Assembly (NCBI GenBank): GCA_002360455.1
Contig: DEQQ01000040.1
Coordinates: 1 to 13,350, forward strand
Reading direction: 5' to 3'
Length of the DNA: 13,350 nt
Source of the DNA: Saprospiraceae bacterium UBA3362
GTDB taxonomy: Bacteria > Bacteroidota > Bacteroidia > Chitinophagales > Saprospiraceae
Shown: one piece after another, positions 6,591 through 13,350 of the stretch
How positions within the stretch are numbered: position 1 is the first letter of the stretch
How the letters are laid out: each line of letters begins with the position of its first letter
Notes under the pieces: model-generated
What the model was told of the DNA's origin: nothing
Databases searched by the model: none
Seen by the model: only the letters and a program-made list of their open reading frames with translations
Program-made: the position numbers and the translations under genes

Positions 6591-6617
6591 GGAAATGCAA
6601 ATAAACTAAAATCTATT

Positions 6618-6635
6618 TACAATCAATTTATTGTA
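6618..6635. promoter_or_regulatory. Imperfect palindrome upstream of the unit 2 promoter
   Basis: TACAATCAATTTATTGTA corresponds to the perfect dyad at 4840-4857 of unit 1 with one A-to-C change in the left arm. If it is an operator, unit 2 has the weaker site. Confidence 0.35.
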
Positions 6636-6700
6636 TAAGAATCTAAATATTAATAAGGTATAAGATTGATTTTTGTGAAGCTGCTTTTTTCTTGATAAAA

Positions 6701-6731
6701 TTTGTTTTTTTAAAATAATTGGTTATATTTG
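6701..6731 (+). promoter_or_regulatory. Bacteroidota housekeeping promoter of unit 2
   Basis: TTTG at 6701-6704 and TATATTTG at 6724-6731 with a 19-nt spacer; identical to the unit 1 promoter, and the ATG at 6764 is again 32 nt downstream. Confidence 0.75.
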
Positions 6732-6763
6732 TCGCTCAATTTATCACTTAAATATTTTCAATT

Positions 6764-7293
6764 ATGAAACTCTTTTTCCACATTCCACATTTTCTCAAGG
6801 TAGTATTAGCTATTTTTGAGTTAGTTATTTGTTTAACTTGTATCCAAATCGAAGTTCAAGGTCAAGAGCAATCCTGCCAATTGTAGCAGTACAAAATGAA
6901 GATGGAGGAATATCTGTAAATTGTTGCTGCACCTATATGACTTATGAGCCAGAAATCCATCAATTTACCCCAATTCAAGTTCATTATAAATTTCGGAAAT
7001 CAGTTTACTATTTTCAGGTTTTACTAATATATAAAGTTTTTTGTTTAAAAAATATATACTATGAACAAGAGATTCTTGATGAATTTTATAACTATCCTTT
7101 TTCTGATAACGAATGTAATGCATATAAAGCAACTGGAGGAGGATATAATTTATTATTACATCAACTCCCCAAAGGTGATTGTTATGCTGAGGCCAAAATA
7201 AGATACCGTATTACTCCAAATAGCCCTCTAGACAGCTGTGGCTTCAGCGTATTGTCTTTTCATTGGCATGGAAATGGTGTAGAATGTTTTTAA
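6764..7293 (+). pseudogene. Gene A2: cysteine-rich secreted protein, frameshifted after the signal peptide
   Basis: Paralogue of A1. The ATG frame reads the full leader through CIQIEVQGQEQSC and then stops at 6884-6886, because one T is missing between 6876 and 6877 (CCTGCC here, CCTGTCC in unit 1). Adding the T joins it to PIVAVQNEDGG and the rest of the frame to 7293. So the lesion differs from that of A1 and lies about 30 nt further on, but both truncated products end at the same TAG after 40 codons. The mature part keeps CCC and the C-terminal NSPLDSCGFSVLSFHWHGNG, and with the T restored all nine Cys of A1. Residues between differ much. No known family recognised. A sequencing error cannot be excluded. 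Confidence 0.65.
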
Positions 7294-7394
7294 AAATAAT
7301 TTGGGTATTATAGTAAGTTCATTTTTTGTTAAGCTTATTCCGAAAATTTTAAATTTTCAACATAAATAATTCAGCTATTATAAATTATTCAGAG

Positions 7395-8270
7395 ATGAAA
7401 AACTTAATTATAATCAGTATTTGGCTTTTTGCCAATGCTATACATAGTCAAACTCTAACCATAATTTTAAAATCGAGCAGAGTTCAAACAGCTTTTCTTG
7501 ATACTTGTAAGATTGGTTTTCACCCATTAGCCACAAATGGAATTGACACTCATCTGGGTGAAGAAGATATAACCAATACCGCTTTAGGAACAGGTGAAAT
7601 AAAGGTCTTGCAAAGAGGAAGAGCTGATTTTGAGTGTTTTCAATTTAACAGAAGGATAGACAGTGTAAGAAACCGTTTTATTTTCGACTCCTTATTTTTT
7701 GATCAATCATTTGACTCCAAAATAAATTTGAGGCAATACGATAAAAAATTAACCGGCTTTGAATTAATATTTCAAACCGGTAGAGTTAGTACTTTGAAAT
7801 TTCTATCTCCGGGAAGCTATTTGCTAAGTGAGATTCTAGACAGTATGTCAATTAAGGTTTACACATGTGATGGAATCATGTCAAGCTGGTCGTGCAAAGG
7901 ATGGAAATATAAAGAGTATTCCATGGGGCTACCTGATTCAGCTTTCGTTCACTTGCTATTATTCCCCAATAAAGATATTTATACAAACTTGGAAGGCATA
8001 AAGAGTCCAAACCTAGCGGAACAGGACAAGATCATTTTGTTCCCGAATCCATGCCAAGATTATATAACTGTTAGTTGCAACAAAGACGGCATAAGCAGAT
8101 ATAAATTGTACGATACTCAAGGAAATCTGAGGAGAACTCAAAGCATAGCTAAAGACCTGAGGGAATTCAGTATTTCTGATCTTGCAGCCTTGAGTTCAGG
8201 GCTGTATGTCCTTGTATTGGAAGACCAAAAAGGGAATATCTTGAGCAGAAAAAAAATGCTGAAGGAGTGA
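7395..8270 (+). CDS. Gene B2: T9SS-sorted secreted protein, paralogue of B1
   Basis: 291 residues. Signal peptide MKNLIIISIWLFANAIHS with likely cleavage before Gln19; this part is not similar to B1. Residues 36-98 (DTCKIGFHPLATNGIDTHLGEE.. to SVRNRF) are almost identical to B1, residues 99-212 are diverged and contain extra Cys and Trp (SSWSCKGWKY), and residues 213-291 are again almost identical, forming the type A T9SS sorting domain (LFPNPCQDYITV to SRKKMLKE). The ATG lies 101 nt after gene A2, in an AT-rich gap without a clear promoter, so transcription from the A2 promoter is most likely. The pattern suggests shared ends and a variable central region. Function unknown. Confidence 0.85.
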   Translation: MKNLIIISIWLFANAIHSQTLTIILKSSRVQTAFLDTCKIGFHPLATNGIDTHLGEEDITNTALGTGEIKVLQRGRADFECFQFNRRIDSVRNRFIFDSLFFDQSFDSKINLRQYDKKLTGFELIFQTGRVSTLKFLSPGSYLLSEILDSMSIKVYTCDGIMSSWSCKGWKYKEYSMGLPDSAFVHLLLFPNKDIYTNLEGIKSPNLAEQDKIILFPNPCQDYITVSCNKDGISRYKLYDTQGNLRRTQSIAKDLREFSISDLAALSSGLYVLVLEDQKGNILSRKKMLKE

Positions 8271-8355
8271 GTAGAATATTCAAAATAAAATGAGCTAAAA
8301 CAAGCTAAAATCATACTCAGAGAACCTTCTTAATAGCTGTTGATTTTATTTAAAG

Positions 8356-8396
8356 CAAGTTCCTTTAAATAGATTTGGACTTGTATTTCTCTCTTT
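8356..8396 (+). terminator. Weak terminator-like hairpin after gene B2
   Basis: Same structure as at 6483-6523 in unit 1: a 7-bp stem with one bulge and a pyrimidine-rich tail. Conserved in sequence, but so is all of block III. Confidence 0.3.
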
Positions 8397-8410
8397 AATT
8401 CAGTATTTGA

Positions 8411-8440
8411 TTATCACCTTCAGGGTATTATTGATAATAC
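8411..8440. repeat. Inner hairpin at the end of unit 2
   Basis: TTATCACC (8411-8418) and the hairpin GTATTAT-TG-ATAATAC (8425-8440) repeat the junction structure of unit 1, but the closing GGTGATAA arm is absent. The following 8459-8577 shows nothing recognisable. Confidence 0.5.
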
Positions 8441-8577
8441 GGTTGATCTTCCTGCGGTAAAGTTCTATTATTTAGTAGAATTACAAGTTGATTATACTAT
8501 ATATGCCTGAAAGATCGGGTTAACACATTACTAAGTATCTAAAATAGTTTATATTTCAATATATTTATTGGTCGCTG

Positions 8578-8609
8578 TTGTTTGATTCACCAGAGTTTGA
8601 TTATTTTTG
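8578..8609 (+). promoter_or_regulatory. Candidate promoter of the DUF1800-DUF1501 operon
   Basis: TATTTTTG (8602-8609) fits the -7 consensus TAnnTTTG. TTG at 8578-8580 (21-nt spacer) or TTTG at 8581-8584 (17-nt spacer) can serve as -33 element. The ATG at 8650 is 40 nt downstream. Confidence 0.6.
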
Positions 8610-8649
8610 ACATTTCAATTTTGGTTGTAGAACTTATGGAAACAGACTT

Positions 8650-10632
8650 ATGAATAGGAGAGACTTTTTTACTATCAACAGCCCTAAGAGTCGGATGGCT
8701 GAGGCCCCTGCTCCGGAGATCGGCACTTTGGATCGTTACACTACCGGAAAGCTTACCAAAGCAGAGGTGGTTCATTTGCTCAAGAGAACTATGTTTGGCA
8801 TCAGGTATGCGGATTTAATCAGTTTGAGCTCAAAAAACTTGACAGAAATTATTGATCAATATTTGTTGACTAATGATGCTACCAATCCTGATTTGGTGCT
8901 CAATGCGTTGCCTTCGGATTACTATACAGACTCCAAATTTGATTGGTTGAGATCAGAATTAATGGCTGGGAGAAAGCCCTATAATTTGGATAAGATGGTT
9001 CCTGCACCACCGGAGAATTTTTATAATGAGGATTATACCACAACTTATGATGGAAAAACCCAGGTGTGGAAAATCTCTGATTATGATGTTCCTTCTGGGA
9101 TGCCTTATGTTTTGTCGCGTTCTTCTGAATTAAGTAATGTTTCTGATGCTAGCAGAGGGTACATTTATTCCAAATCTCATACTTTAGATTGGCGTAGATT
9201 TCAATTGAGAATAGCCTGGAAAACTTCTCAGATGGTTCATCAGAACATTTCTATCCGAGAGAAGATGAATTTATTTTGGAGTAATTTTTTTCCAACTAAA
9301 AGTACGAAGAGTTATTTGGGTGGATATGAAAATAATTTCAGACATCATATGGGCTATTGGTATGATCAAATGTTGAGATATCATAGTTTGGGTAATTTTA
9401 GGACTTTACTTCGCAATGTAACTACACATCCATTGATGCTTACATTTCTCGATGGCATTGTAAATAATGTGAATAATCCAAATCAAAATTACGGCAGAGA
9501 GTTGCAGGAAGTTTATGCCATTGGATTGGTGCCCAGTGCTGTGGACAATGGTTCAAGCTATACAGAGCAAGATGTAATAGAACTGTCAAGAATATTGTCA
9601 GGATGGGAAAGTGAAATGGTTCCCTATGGGCTGCTTAGGGAAAAATTTACACCTTCAAAACATGATTATGGTAAGTCCACTCAGGATGTGAAAAAACTTT
9701 CTAGTTTTTATAATAATGCGGTTATCGGAAATCATGGTATAACCAATGCTTCCTATTATCAAGATTCCAATGGCGCAAAGGGAAAAGCAGAACTCGATGA
9801 TTACTTTAATCTCATTTTTGGAGATGCAAGACTTAAGCAAATCATTGCAGAGAATGTGATAAGAAAACTTTATCGATTTTTTGTGAACTCAAACATTTCA
9901 GCAGAAGTAGAAGCAGTAATAATTCAAGGATTGGTGAAAGAATTGATAAAAGCAAATTTTGAGATGAAGCCTGTGTTGCGGATTTTATTTTCAAGCAATC
10001 ATTTTTATAAAATGATCAATCGAGGTGCGCTAATAAAGCCTCCTGTAGATCATGGTGTTGGGATTTTCAGAGAATTTGAATACAGTTTAGATAAGCCTGA
10101 GCGGAGTTATGGTCACTATGATTTGTTCAGTACATTGGCATTCCGTGTGAACTTGGATAATGGACAAGACTTGGAATTTCAAAATGCATTTGGATGGCGA
10201 GCGTATTATGATTATCCGGTCTATGATAGGAACTGGCTCAACTCAAGCAGTATGGTTTCTAGGGTAAATCACTTTAATACAATTATTGGAGGATATATTC
10301 ATATTTACACAAGCAGAGAATTTTGGAAAGCTGATTTTAATTTAGTTGATGTTTTAATCAAAAACTTTGGGATACCAAAATTCAGAAATCTAAATACATT
10401 AATTGAAGAATTGACTACATGGTTGCTGACTGTTCCATTATGTACTGCAAATCTCAACAGTCTTAAAGCTGTGATGAGCGATCATCCACAAAGTCAAGGA
10501 TTAAGCTACAATCAGGTTGTGGATAATTATCTCAATGAGCCGTCCAATCAATACCTTAAAGACAGAGTAACTGAGAGACTTATACAAGGGCTGGTTTATC
10601 TTAATAAGACAGAAGAATTTCATTTAATCTAA
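8650..10632 (+). CDS. DUF1800 domain-containing protein
   Basis: 660 residues. Family segments in order: LTKAEVVHLLKRTMFG (35-50), SIREKMNLFWSNFF (201-214), the signature NYGRELQEVYAIGL (280-293), YTEQDVIELSRILSGW (304-319), KHDYG, and PVLRILFSSNHFYKM followed by IKPPVDHGVGIFREFE. The family has no established activity; it is known mainly as a partner of DUF1501, which follows here. The N-terminus MNRRDFFTI has twin arginines as in Tat signals but no hydrophobic stretch after them, so export on its own is doubtful. Two inserted segments (about 100-180 and the C-terminal 130 residues) make it longer than many relatives. It is the first gene of an operon, 30 nt before DUF1501. Confidence 0.85.
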   Translation: MNRRDFFTINSPKSRMAEAPAPEIGTLDRYTTGKLTKAEVVHLLKRTMFGIRYADLISLSSKNLTEIIDQYLLTNDATNPDLVLNALPSDYYTDSKFDWLRSELMAGRKPYNLDKMVPAPPENFYNEDYTTTYDGKTQVWKISDYDVPSGMPYVLSRSSELSNVSDASRGYIYSKSHTLDWRRFQLRIAWKTSQMVHQNISIREKMNLFWSNFFPTKSTKSYLGGYENNFRHHMGYWYDQMLRYHSLGNFRTLLRNVTTHPLMLTFLDGIVNNVNNPNQNYGRELQEVYAIGLVPSAVDNGSSYTEQDVIELSRILSGWESEMVPYGLLREKFTPSKHDYGKSTQDVKKLSSFYNNAVIGNHGITNASYYQDSNGAKGKAELDDYFNLIFGDARLKQIIAENVIRKLYRFFVNSNISAEVEAVIIQGLVKELIKANFEMKPVLRILFSSNHFYKMINRGALIKPPVDHGVGIFREFEYSLDKPERSYGHYDLFSTLAFRVNLDNGQDLEFQNAFGWRAYYDYPVYDRNWLNSSSMVSRVNHFNTIIGGYIHIYTSREFWKADFNLVDVLIKNFGIPKFRNLNTLIEELTTWLLTVPLCTANLNSLKAVMSDHPQSQGLSYNQVVDNYLNEPSNQYLKDRVTERLIQGLVYLNKTEEFHLI

Positions 10633-10662
10633 TTCATCATTATTTCAAAACGGTAAAGATTT

Positions 10663-12324
10663 ATGTTACGACGAGAATTTGTTAAAGGAGTTGGAGCTGG
10701 AGTAATACTTCCAAACTTTGTACATGGGTTCGATTTAAAATTGGACACAGCACCGGAAACTGCCTTGGCGGCAGTAGGAAATACTGACCATATTTTGGTT
10801 GTAATTCAGCTTGAAGGAGGGAATGATGGATTAAATACTTTACTTCCTGTAGATGAGAATTACAACAAATTGGTTCAACTTAGACCCAATATCATTGGTC
10901 AGACAAGTGGTCAACAAAAGAATGGATACCTTCAGCTTAAAAATAGAAATGATGTGAGATTGCATCCTGCATTGACCGGAGTTAAAAATCTTTATGACAA
11001 TGGATTGGTTCAATTTATTAACGGTGTTTCGGTAGGCGGTCACAGCAGTTCACATCCAACAGCCACTCGTTTAATATTGAATGCATCAACCAAGGACCTA
11101 ACCGGAAACTATGGATGGCTTGGAGAATTGTTGGAAGCAAAATTTCCCGACTATACTGATTTTTCTAAATTCCCAAGTAATCTTCCTGACTTTCCTGCTT
11201 CTATAGAGTTTGGAAACTACAGTTCGTTATTGTTGCAATCGAGCTCCGGCCCTATGAATGTGTTGCTCAACGATGCTACTCATTTTTGTAAACTGTATTG
11301 GCAAACTCAGGTTGATGCACAAGGGAACTGTACTTATACAGGAACAAATTCTTGTGATATCAATGAGGCCATCCCAAATCATCCCGATGCTACAATTGCG
11401 CAAAATAAAATTCAGTATCTGAGATCCTTTGGCAAGGTGACAGAAAAATATGCTTGTGTGCTTCGGAAAGCTTATGATAACGCAAAGAAAAATTCTGTAG
11501 GAAGTGAGAAGTTTTTGGAGGCCATTTGTGGCTATGCATATAATGAAAATGATGCCAAAAATCAGTTGGATATTCAGCTAAAGACAATAGCTTATTGGAT
11601 TAATGGCGGACTTCCTACCCAGGTTTATCAGGTGAGACAGGATGGATATGATACACACGGAGGACAGGCAAGCAATCAACATTATTTATTACAAAATTTG
11701 AATTTTGGTATCGGCAAATTTATGGAGGCACTTGCCCCTGAAAAAAGAGATAAAGTGATCTGTATCGTAGTGACAGAATTCGCTCGAACAATCAAAGAAA
11801 ACGGAAGTTACGGAACAGACCATGGAACTGCCAATATGATGTTTGCCTTTGGGTATAATGTAAATGGTGGAGTGTTGGGATCTAATCCAACAATTCCGGA
11901 TCCTTCAGAATTTTTGAATCCAAGAAATTTTGATAATGCAAACAATATTGTTCCTCAATATGATTTTAGATCAGTCTATCAGACCCTTTTAAAAAATTGG
12001 TTCTGTGTTGACCAAAGTACCATACGAAACATATTGGGCGGTAAGAAAGAGGACGATAGAGGAAATGTTTTAGAAGATTGGGATACACTGCCTATCATAA
12101 AACAAAGTCCATGCTGTACGCAACTTCCGGATCCAGTAATTTCTGGAAATCAACAGGTATGTCCTGACGGATCCTATGCATACTCAACACAGGCGGTATC
12201 AGGAGCTCAATACGTTTGGGATGTTGATGGAGGCGTGATTCTTTCCGGCCAAGGAACGGCCAACGTGCAAGTCAAATGGAATAAAGGCGTGCAAGGAAAA
12301 CTCAATGTAAAAGTTACAAAATAA
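10663..12324 (+). CDS. Tat-exported DUF1501 protein with C-terminal PKD-like domain
   Basis: 553 residues. The N-terminus MLRREFVKGVGAGVILPNFV is a Tat-type signal (twin Arg3-Arg4, then a weakly hydrophobic stretch), so the protein is expected to be exported folded. DUF1501 belongs to the alkaline phosphatase/sulfatase-like fold. Visible family motifs are VVIQLEGGNDGLNTL (46-60), GGHSSSHPTATRL (125-137), DGYDTHGGQ (327-335), VVTEFARTIKENG (369-381) and GTDHGTA (384-390); these His/Asp/Glu residues are candidate metal or catalytic positions, though activity is unproven. Residues 489-553 (ISGNQQVCPDGSYAYST.. YVWDVDGG) are a PKD-like domain without a T9SS sorting signal. It sits 30 nt after DUF1800 and 3 nt before the next gene. 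Confidence 0.88.
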   Translation: MLRREFVKGVGAGVILPNFVHGFDLKLDTAPETALAAVGNTDHILVVIQLEGGNDGLNTLLPVDENYNKLVQLRPNIIGQTSGQQKNGYLQLKNRNDVRLHPALTGVKNLYDNGLVQFINGVSVGGHSSSHPTATRLILNASTKDLTGNYGWLGELLEAKFPDYTDFSKFPSNLPDFPASIEFGNYSSLLLQSSSGPMNVLLNDATHFCKLYWQTQVDAQGNCTYTGTNSCDINEAIPNHPDATIAQNKIQYLRSFGKVTEKYACVLRKAYDNAKKNSVGSEKFLEAICGYAYNENDAKNQLDIQLKTIAYWINGGLPTQVYQVRQDGYDTHGGQASNQHYLLQNLNFGIGKFMEALAPEKRDKVICIVVTEFARTIKENGSYGTDHGTANMMFAFGYNVNGGVLGSNPTIPDPSEFLNPRNFDNANNIVPQYDFRSVYQTLLKNWFCVDQSTIRNILGGKKEDDRGNVLEDWDTLPIIKQSPCCTQLPDPVISGNQQVCPDGSYAYSTQAVSGAQYVWDVDGGVILSGQGTANVQVKWNKGVQGKLNVKVTK

Positions 12325-12327
12325 ATC

Positions 12328-13188
12328 ATGATGAAACAAAAATTGATCCTCTTACTGTTTGGTAGTTTTAGTTTCTTCTGGGCTGTCAGATTAAGCTCAC
12401 AGGTTTGCGAAAAAACCGCACAACTTAGTGTAATAATAATCGAAAATAAAATTAATATCAGCGCATCTGCAACGGAGTTGTGTGAGGGAGAAGATTTGAG
12501 ACTTTCTGTACCAAATCAATTTCAGGGTACATGGCAAACCCCAACAGGTGTAAGAAATCTGAGTAATTTGCAGATAACTTCTGTAACAAAACAAGATGCA
12601 GGAATGTATATTTTTAATTCTATAGATTCTATCGGTTGTACAACATCAGATACTGTTGATATCATTGTTTATGAACGACCTACTGTTGTCAGTACAAGCA
12701 ATAGTCCTGTGTGCATTAATCAAAAAATCATTTTGTCTGCAGCAGGTTCGAATGGAACTTATCAATGGACAGGCCCAAATCAATTTAGCTCTACAGAAAA
12801 GAATCCGGAATTTACGACCACCAACTTAAGGGATTCGGGTTGGTACAAAGTAACCATAACAGATCAGCATTTTTGTACACAGACAGACAGTACTTTTGTA
12901 AGTGTAAGAACTTGTACATCCACTGAGCAAAATTCAACGGATAGTAAAATAAGCTATTTTCCAAATCCTGCAAATCATGAATTGAATATTTATTTTTTTA
13001 ATGGTCCGAATCCTACAATGGTTAATGTATACAATTCGAATTCAGTGAAAGTAATTGCTCAAGAGATAGTCTATAGAAATGGAGTTTCGGTTCCTGTTGC
13101 CTTGCTGCCAACAGGCGTTTACTACTTTCAATTGATTTATGCGAACAATGTTACTCGGGAGTATCCTTTTGTAGTTGTGCATAGATAG
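12328..13188 (+). CDS. T9SS-sorted protein with two Ig-like domains
   Basis: 286 residues. The signal peptide MMKQKLILLLFGSFSFFWAV is likely cut before Gln25 (LSSQVC). Two Ig-like domains follow: about 45-115, with Cys52 and Cys104 and the turn KQDAGMYIF, and about 116-196, with Cys129 and Cys183 and RDSGWYKVT; both turns match the D-x-G-x-Y signature of Ig folds. Residues 206-286 are a type A T9SS sorting domain (ISYFPNPANHELNIYF, VNVYNSNSVKV, LPTGVYYFQLIY). It starts 3 nt after the DUF1501 stop, so it is co-transcribed and probably coupled. It may act as a surface adhesin or binding partner of the exported DUF1501 protein, but this is inference from position only. Either Met of the MM pair can be the start. 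Confidence 0.85.
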   Translation: MMKQKLILLLFGSFSFFWAVRLSSQVCEKTAQLSVIIIENKINISASATELCEGEDLRLSVPNQFQGTWQTPTGVRNLSNLQITSVTKQDAGMYIFNSIDSIGCTTSDTVDIIVYERPTVVSTSNSPVCINQKIILSAAGSNGTYQWTGPNQFSSTEKNPEFTTTNLRDSGWYKVTITDQHFCTQTDSTFVSVRTCTSTEQNSTDSKISYFPNPANHELNIYFFNGPNPTMVNVYNSNSVKVIAQEIVYRNGVSVPVALLPTGVYYFQLIYANNVTREYPFVVVHR

Positions 13189-13212
13189 GAATTGTATGTT
13201 GAGTGTGTAGGG

Positions 13213-13249
13213 ACAACATTATTGTTATTTGGAAGGAACGTAATGTTGT
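13213..13249. repeat. 9-bp inverted repeat after the operon
   Basis: ACAACATTA (13213-13221) and TAATGTTGT (13241-13249) with a 19-nt spacer, 24 nt past the stop. No U-run follows directly, so a terminator role is weak. It may be a small intergenic repeat. Confidence 0.4.
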
Positions 13250-13302
13250 GTGTAGCAATATCCTTGTTTTTAGCTTGGGGTTTTTTGACTTTTGGTCTAT
13301 GT

Positions 13303-13350
13303 TTTTCATTGTTCTTTTGGCTTGATCCGAAAGGACGAAAAGATCAAGGC
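13303..13350. repeat. Repeat-like hairpin at the window end (CTTGATC / GATCAAG)
   Basis: CTTGATC (13321-13327) and GATCAAG (13342-13348) form a 7-bp stem around CGAAAGGACGAAAA. In the plus direction the stretch reads FFWLDPKGRKDQG. From memory this peptide string appears as read-through of a common Bacteroidota intergenic repeat. The element runs off the window. Confidence 0.4.

Larger units (their letters stand above)
6591..8458 (+). repeat. Tandem unit 2 (A2-B2 cassette)
   Basis: Second direct copy of the A-B unit. It begins GGAAATGCAAATAAACTA, as at 4813, and its homology to unit 1 ends at GCGGT (8454-8458). Offset to unit 1 is 1778 at the start, 1789 across block I and 1873 in block III, so small insertions lie in the diverged parts. 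The A2-B2 gap is 101 nt against 23 nt in unit 1. Confidence 0.9.

Noticed and set aside
1..13350. CRISPR array, tRNA or rRNA genes
   Set aside because: No regularly spaced short repeats, and no cloverleaf or ribosomal RNA sequence was recognised by eye.

Overview
The window looks like an AT-rich Bacteroidota chromosome, probably of the Saprospiraceae/Chitinophagia type. The signs are promoters of the TTTG-N19-TAnnTTTG kind, little use of strong Shine-Dalgarno sites, three proteins ending in a type IX secretion (T9SS) type A sorting domain (motif FPNP), and a DUF1800/DUF1501 gene pair. The taxon is inferred from these traits only.

Layout. 1-463: right end of an IS3-family insertion sequence, with the C-terminal part of its DDE transposase, followed by a degenerate stretch to about 800. 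803-2564, minus strand: a small chagasin-like (I42) lipoprotein and a PstS-like substrate-binding lipoprotein, with a clear rho-independent terminator between them. 2621-2714: a GC-rich repetitive intergenic element with a perfect 13-bp hairpin. 2803-4759, plus strand: clpP and clpX, overlapping by 8 nt, with clpX starting at GTG. 4813-8458: the unusual part, two tandem direct copies of a unit of about 1.8 kb. 8578-13188: a promoter and a three-gene operon encoding a DUF1800 protein, a Tat-exported DUF1501 protein with a C-terminal PKD-like domain, and a T9SS-sorted protein with two Ig-like domains. 13189-13350: inverted repeats at the window end.

Each tandem unit carries a housekeeping-type promoter, a gene A for a small cysteine-rich secreted protein of no family I recognise, and a gene B for a T9SS-sorted secreted protein, then a conserved 3' palindromic region. 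The copies are mosaics. Promoter, leader, signal peptide and N-terminus of A (291 nt) match with no substitution. The central domain of B and the C-terminal sorting domain plus 3' region are also close to identical, while the stretches between have diverged strongly. Both copies of A carry a single-base deletion, at different places about 30 nt apart, in the otherwise identical block. Each deletion cuts the signal peptide off from an otherwise conserved mature protein with nine conserved cysteines. Either both genes are freshly inactivated or switched off, or these are sequencing errors; the sequence alone cannot decide.

Functionally the window joins cytosolic protein quality control (ClpXP) to a set of envelope and secreted proteins. 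Only the DUF1800-DUF1501-Ig/T9SS genes and the A-B pairs look like operons. The A-B unit is the best candidate here for an undescribed system, but its function cannot be read from the sequence.
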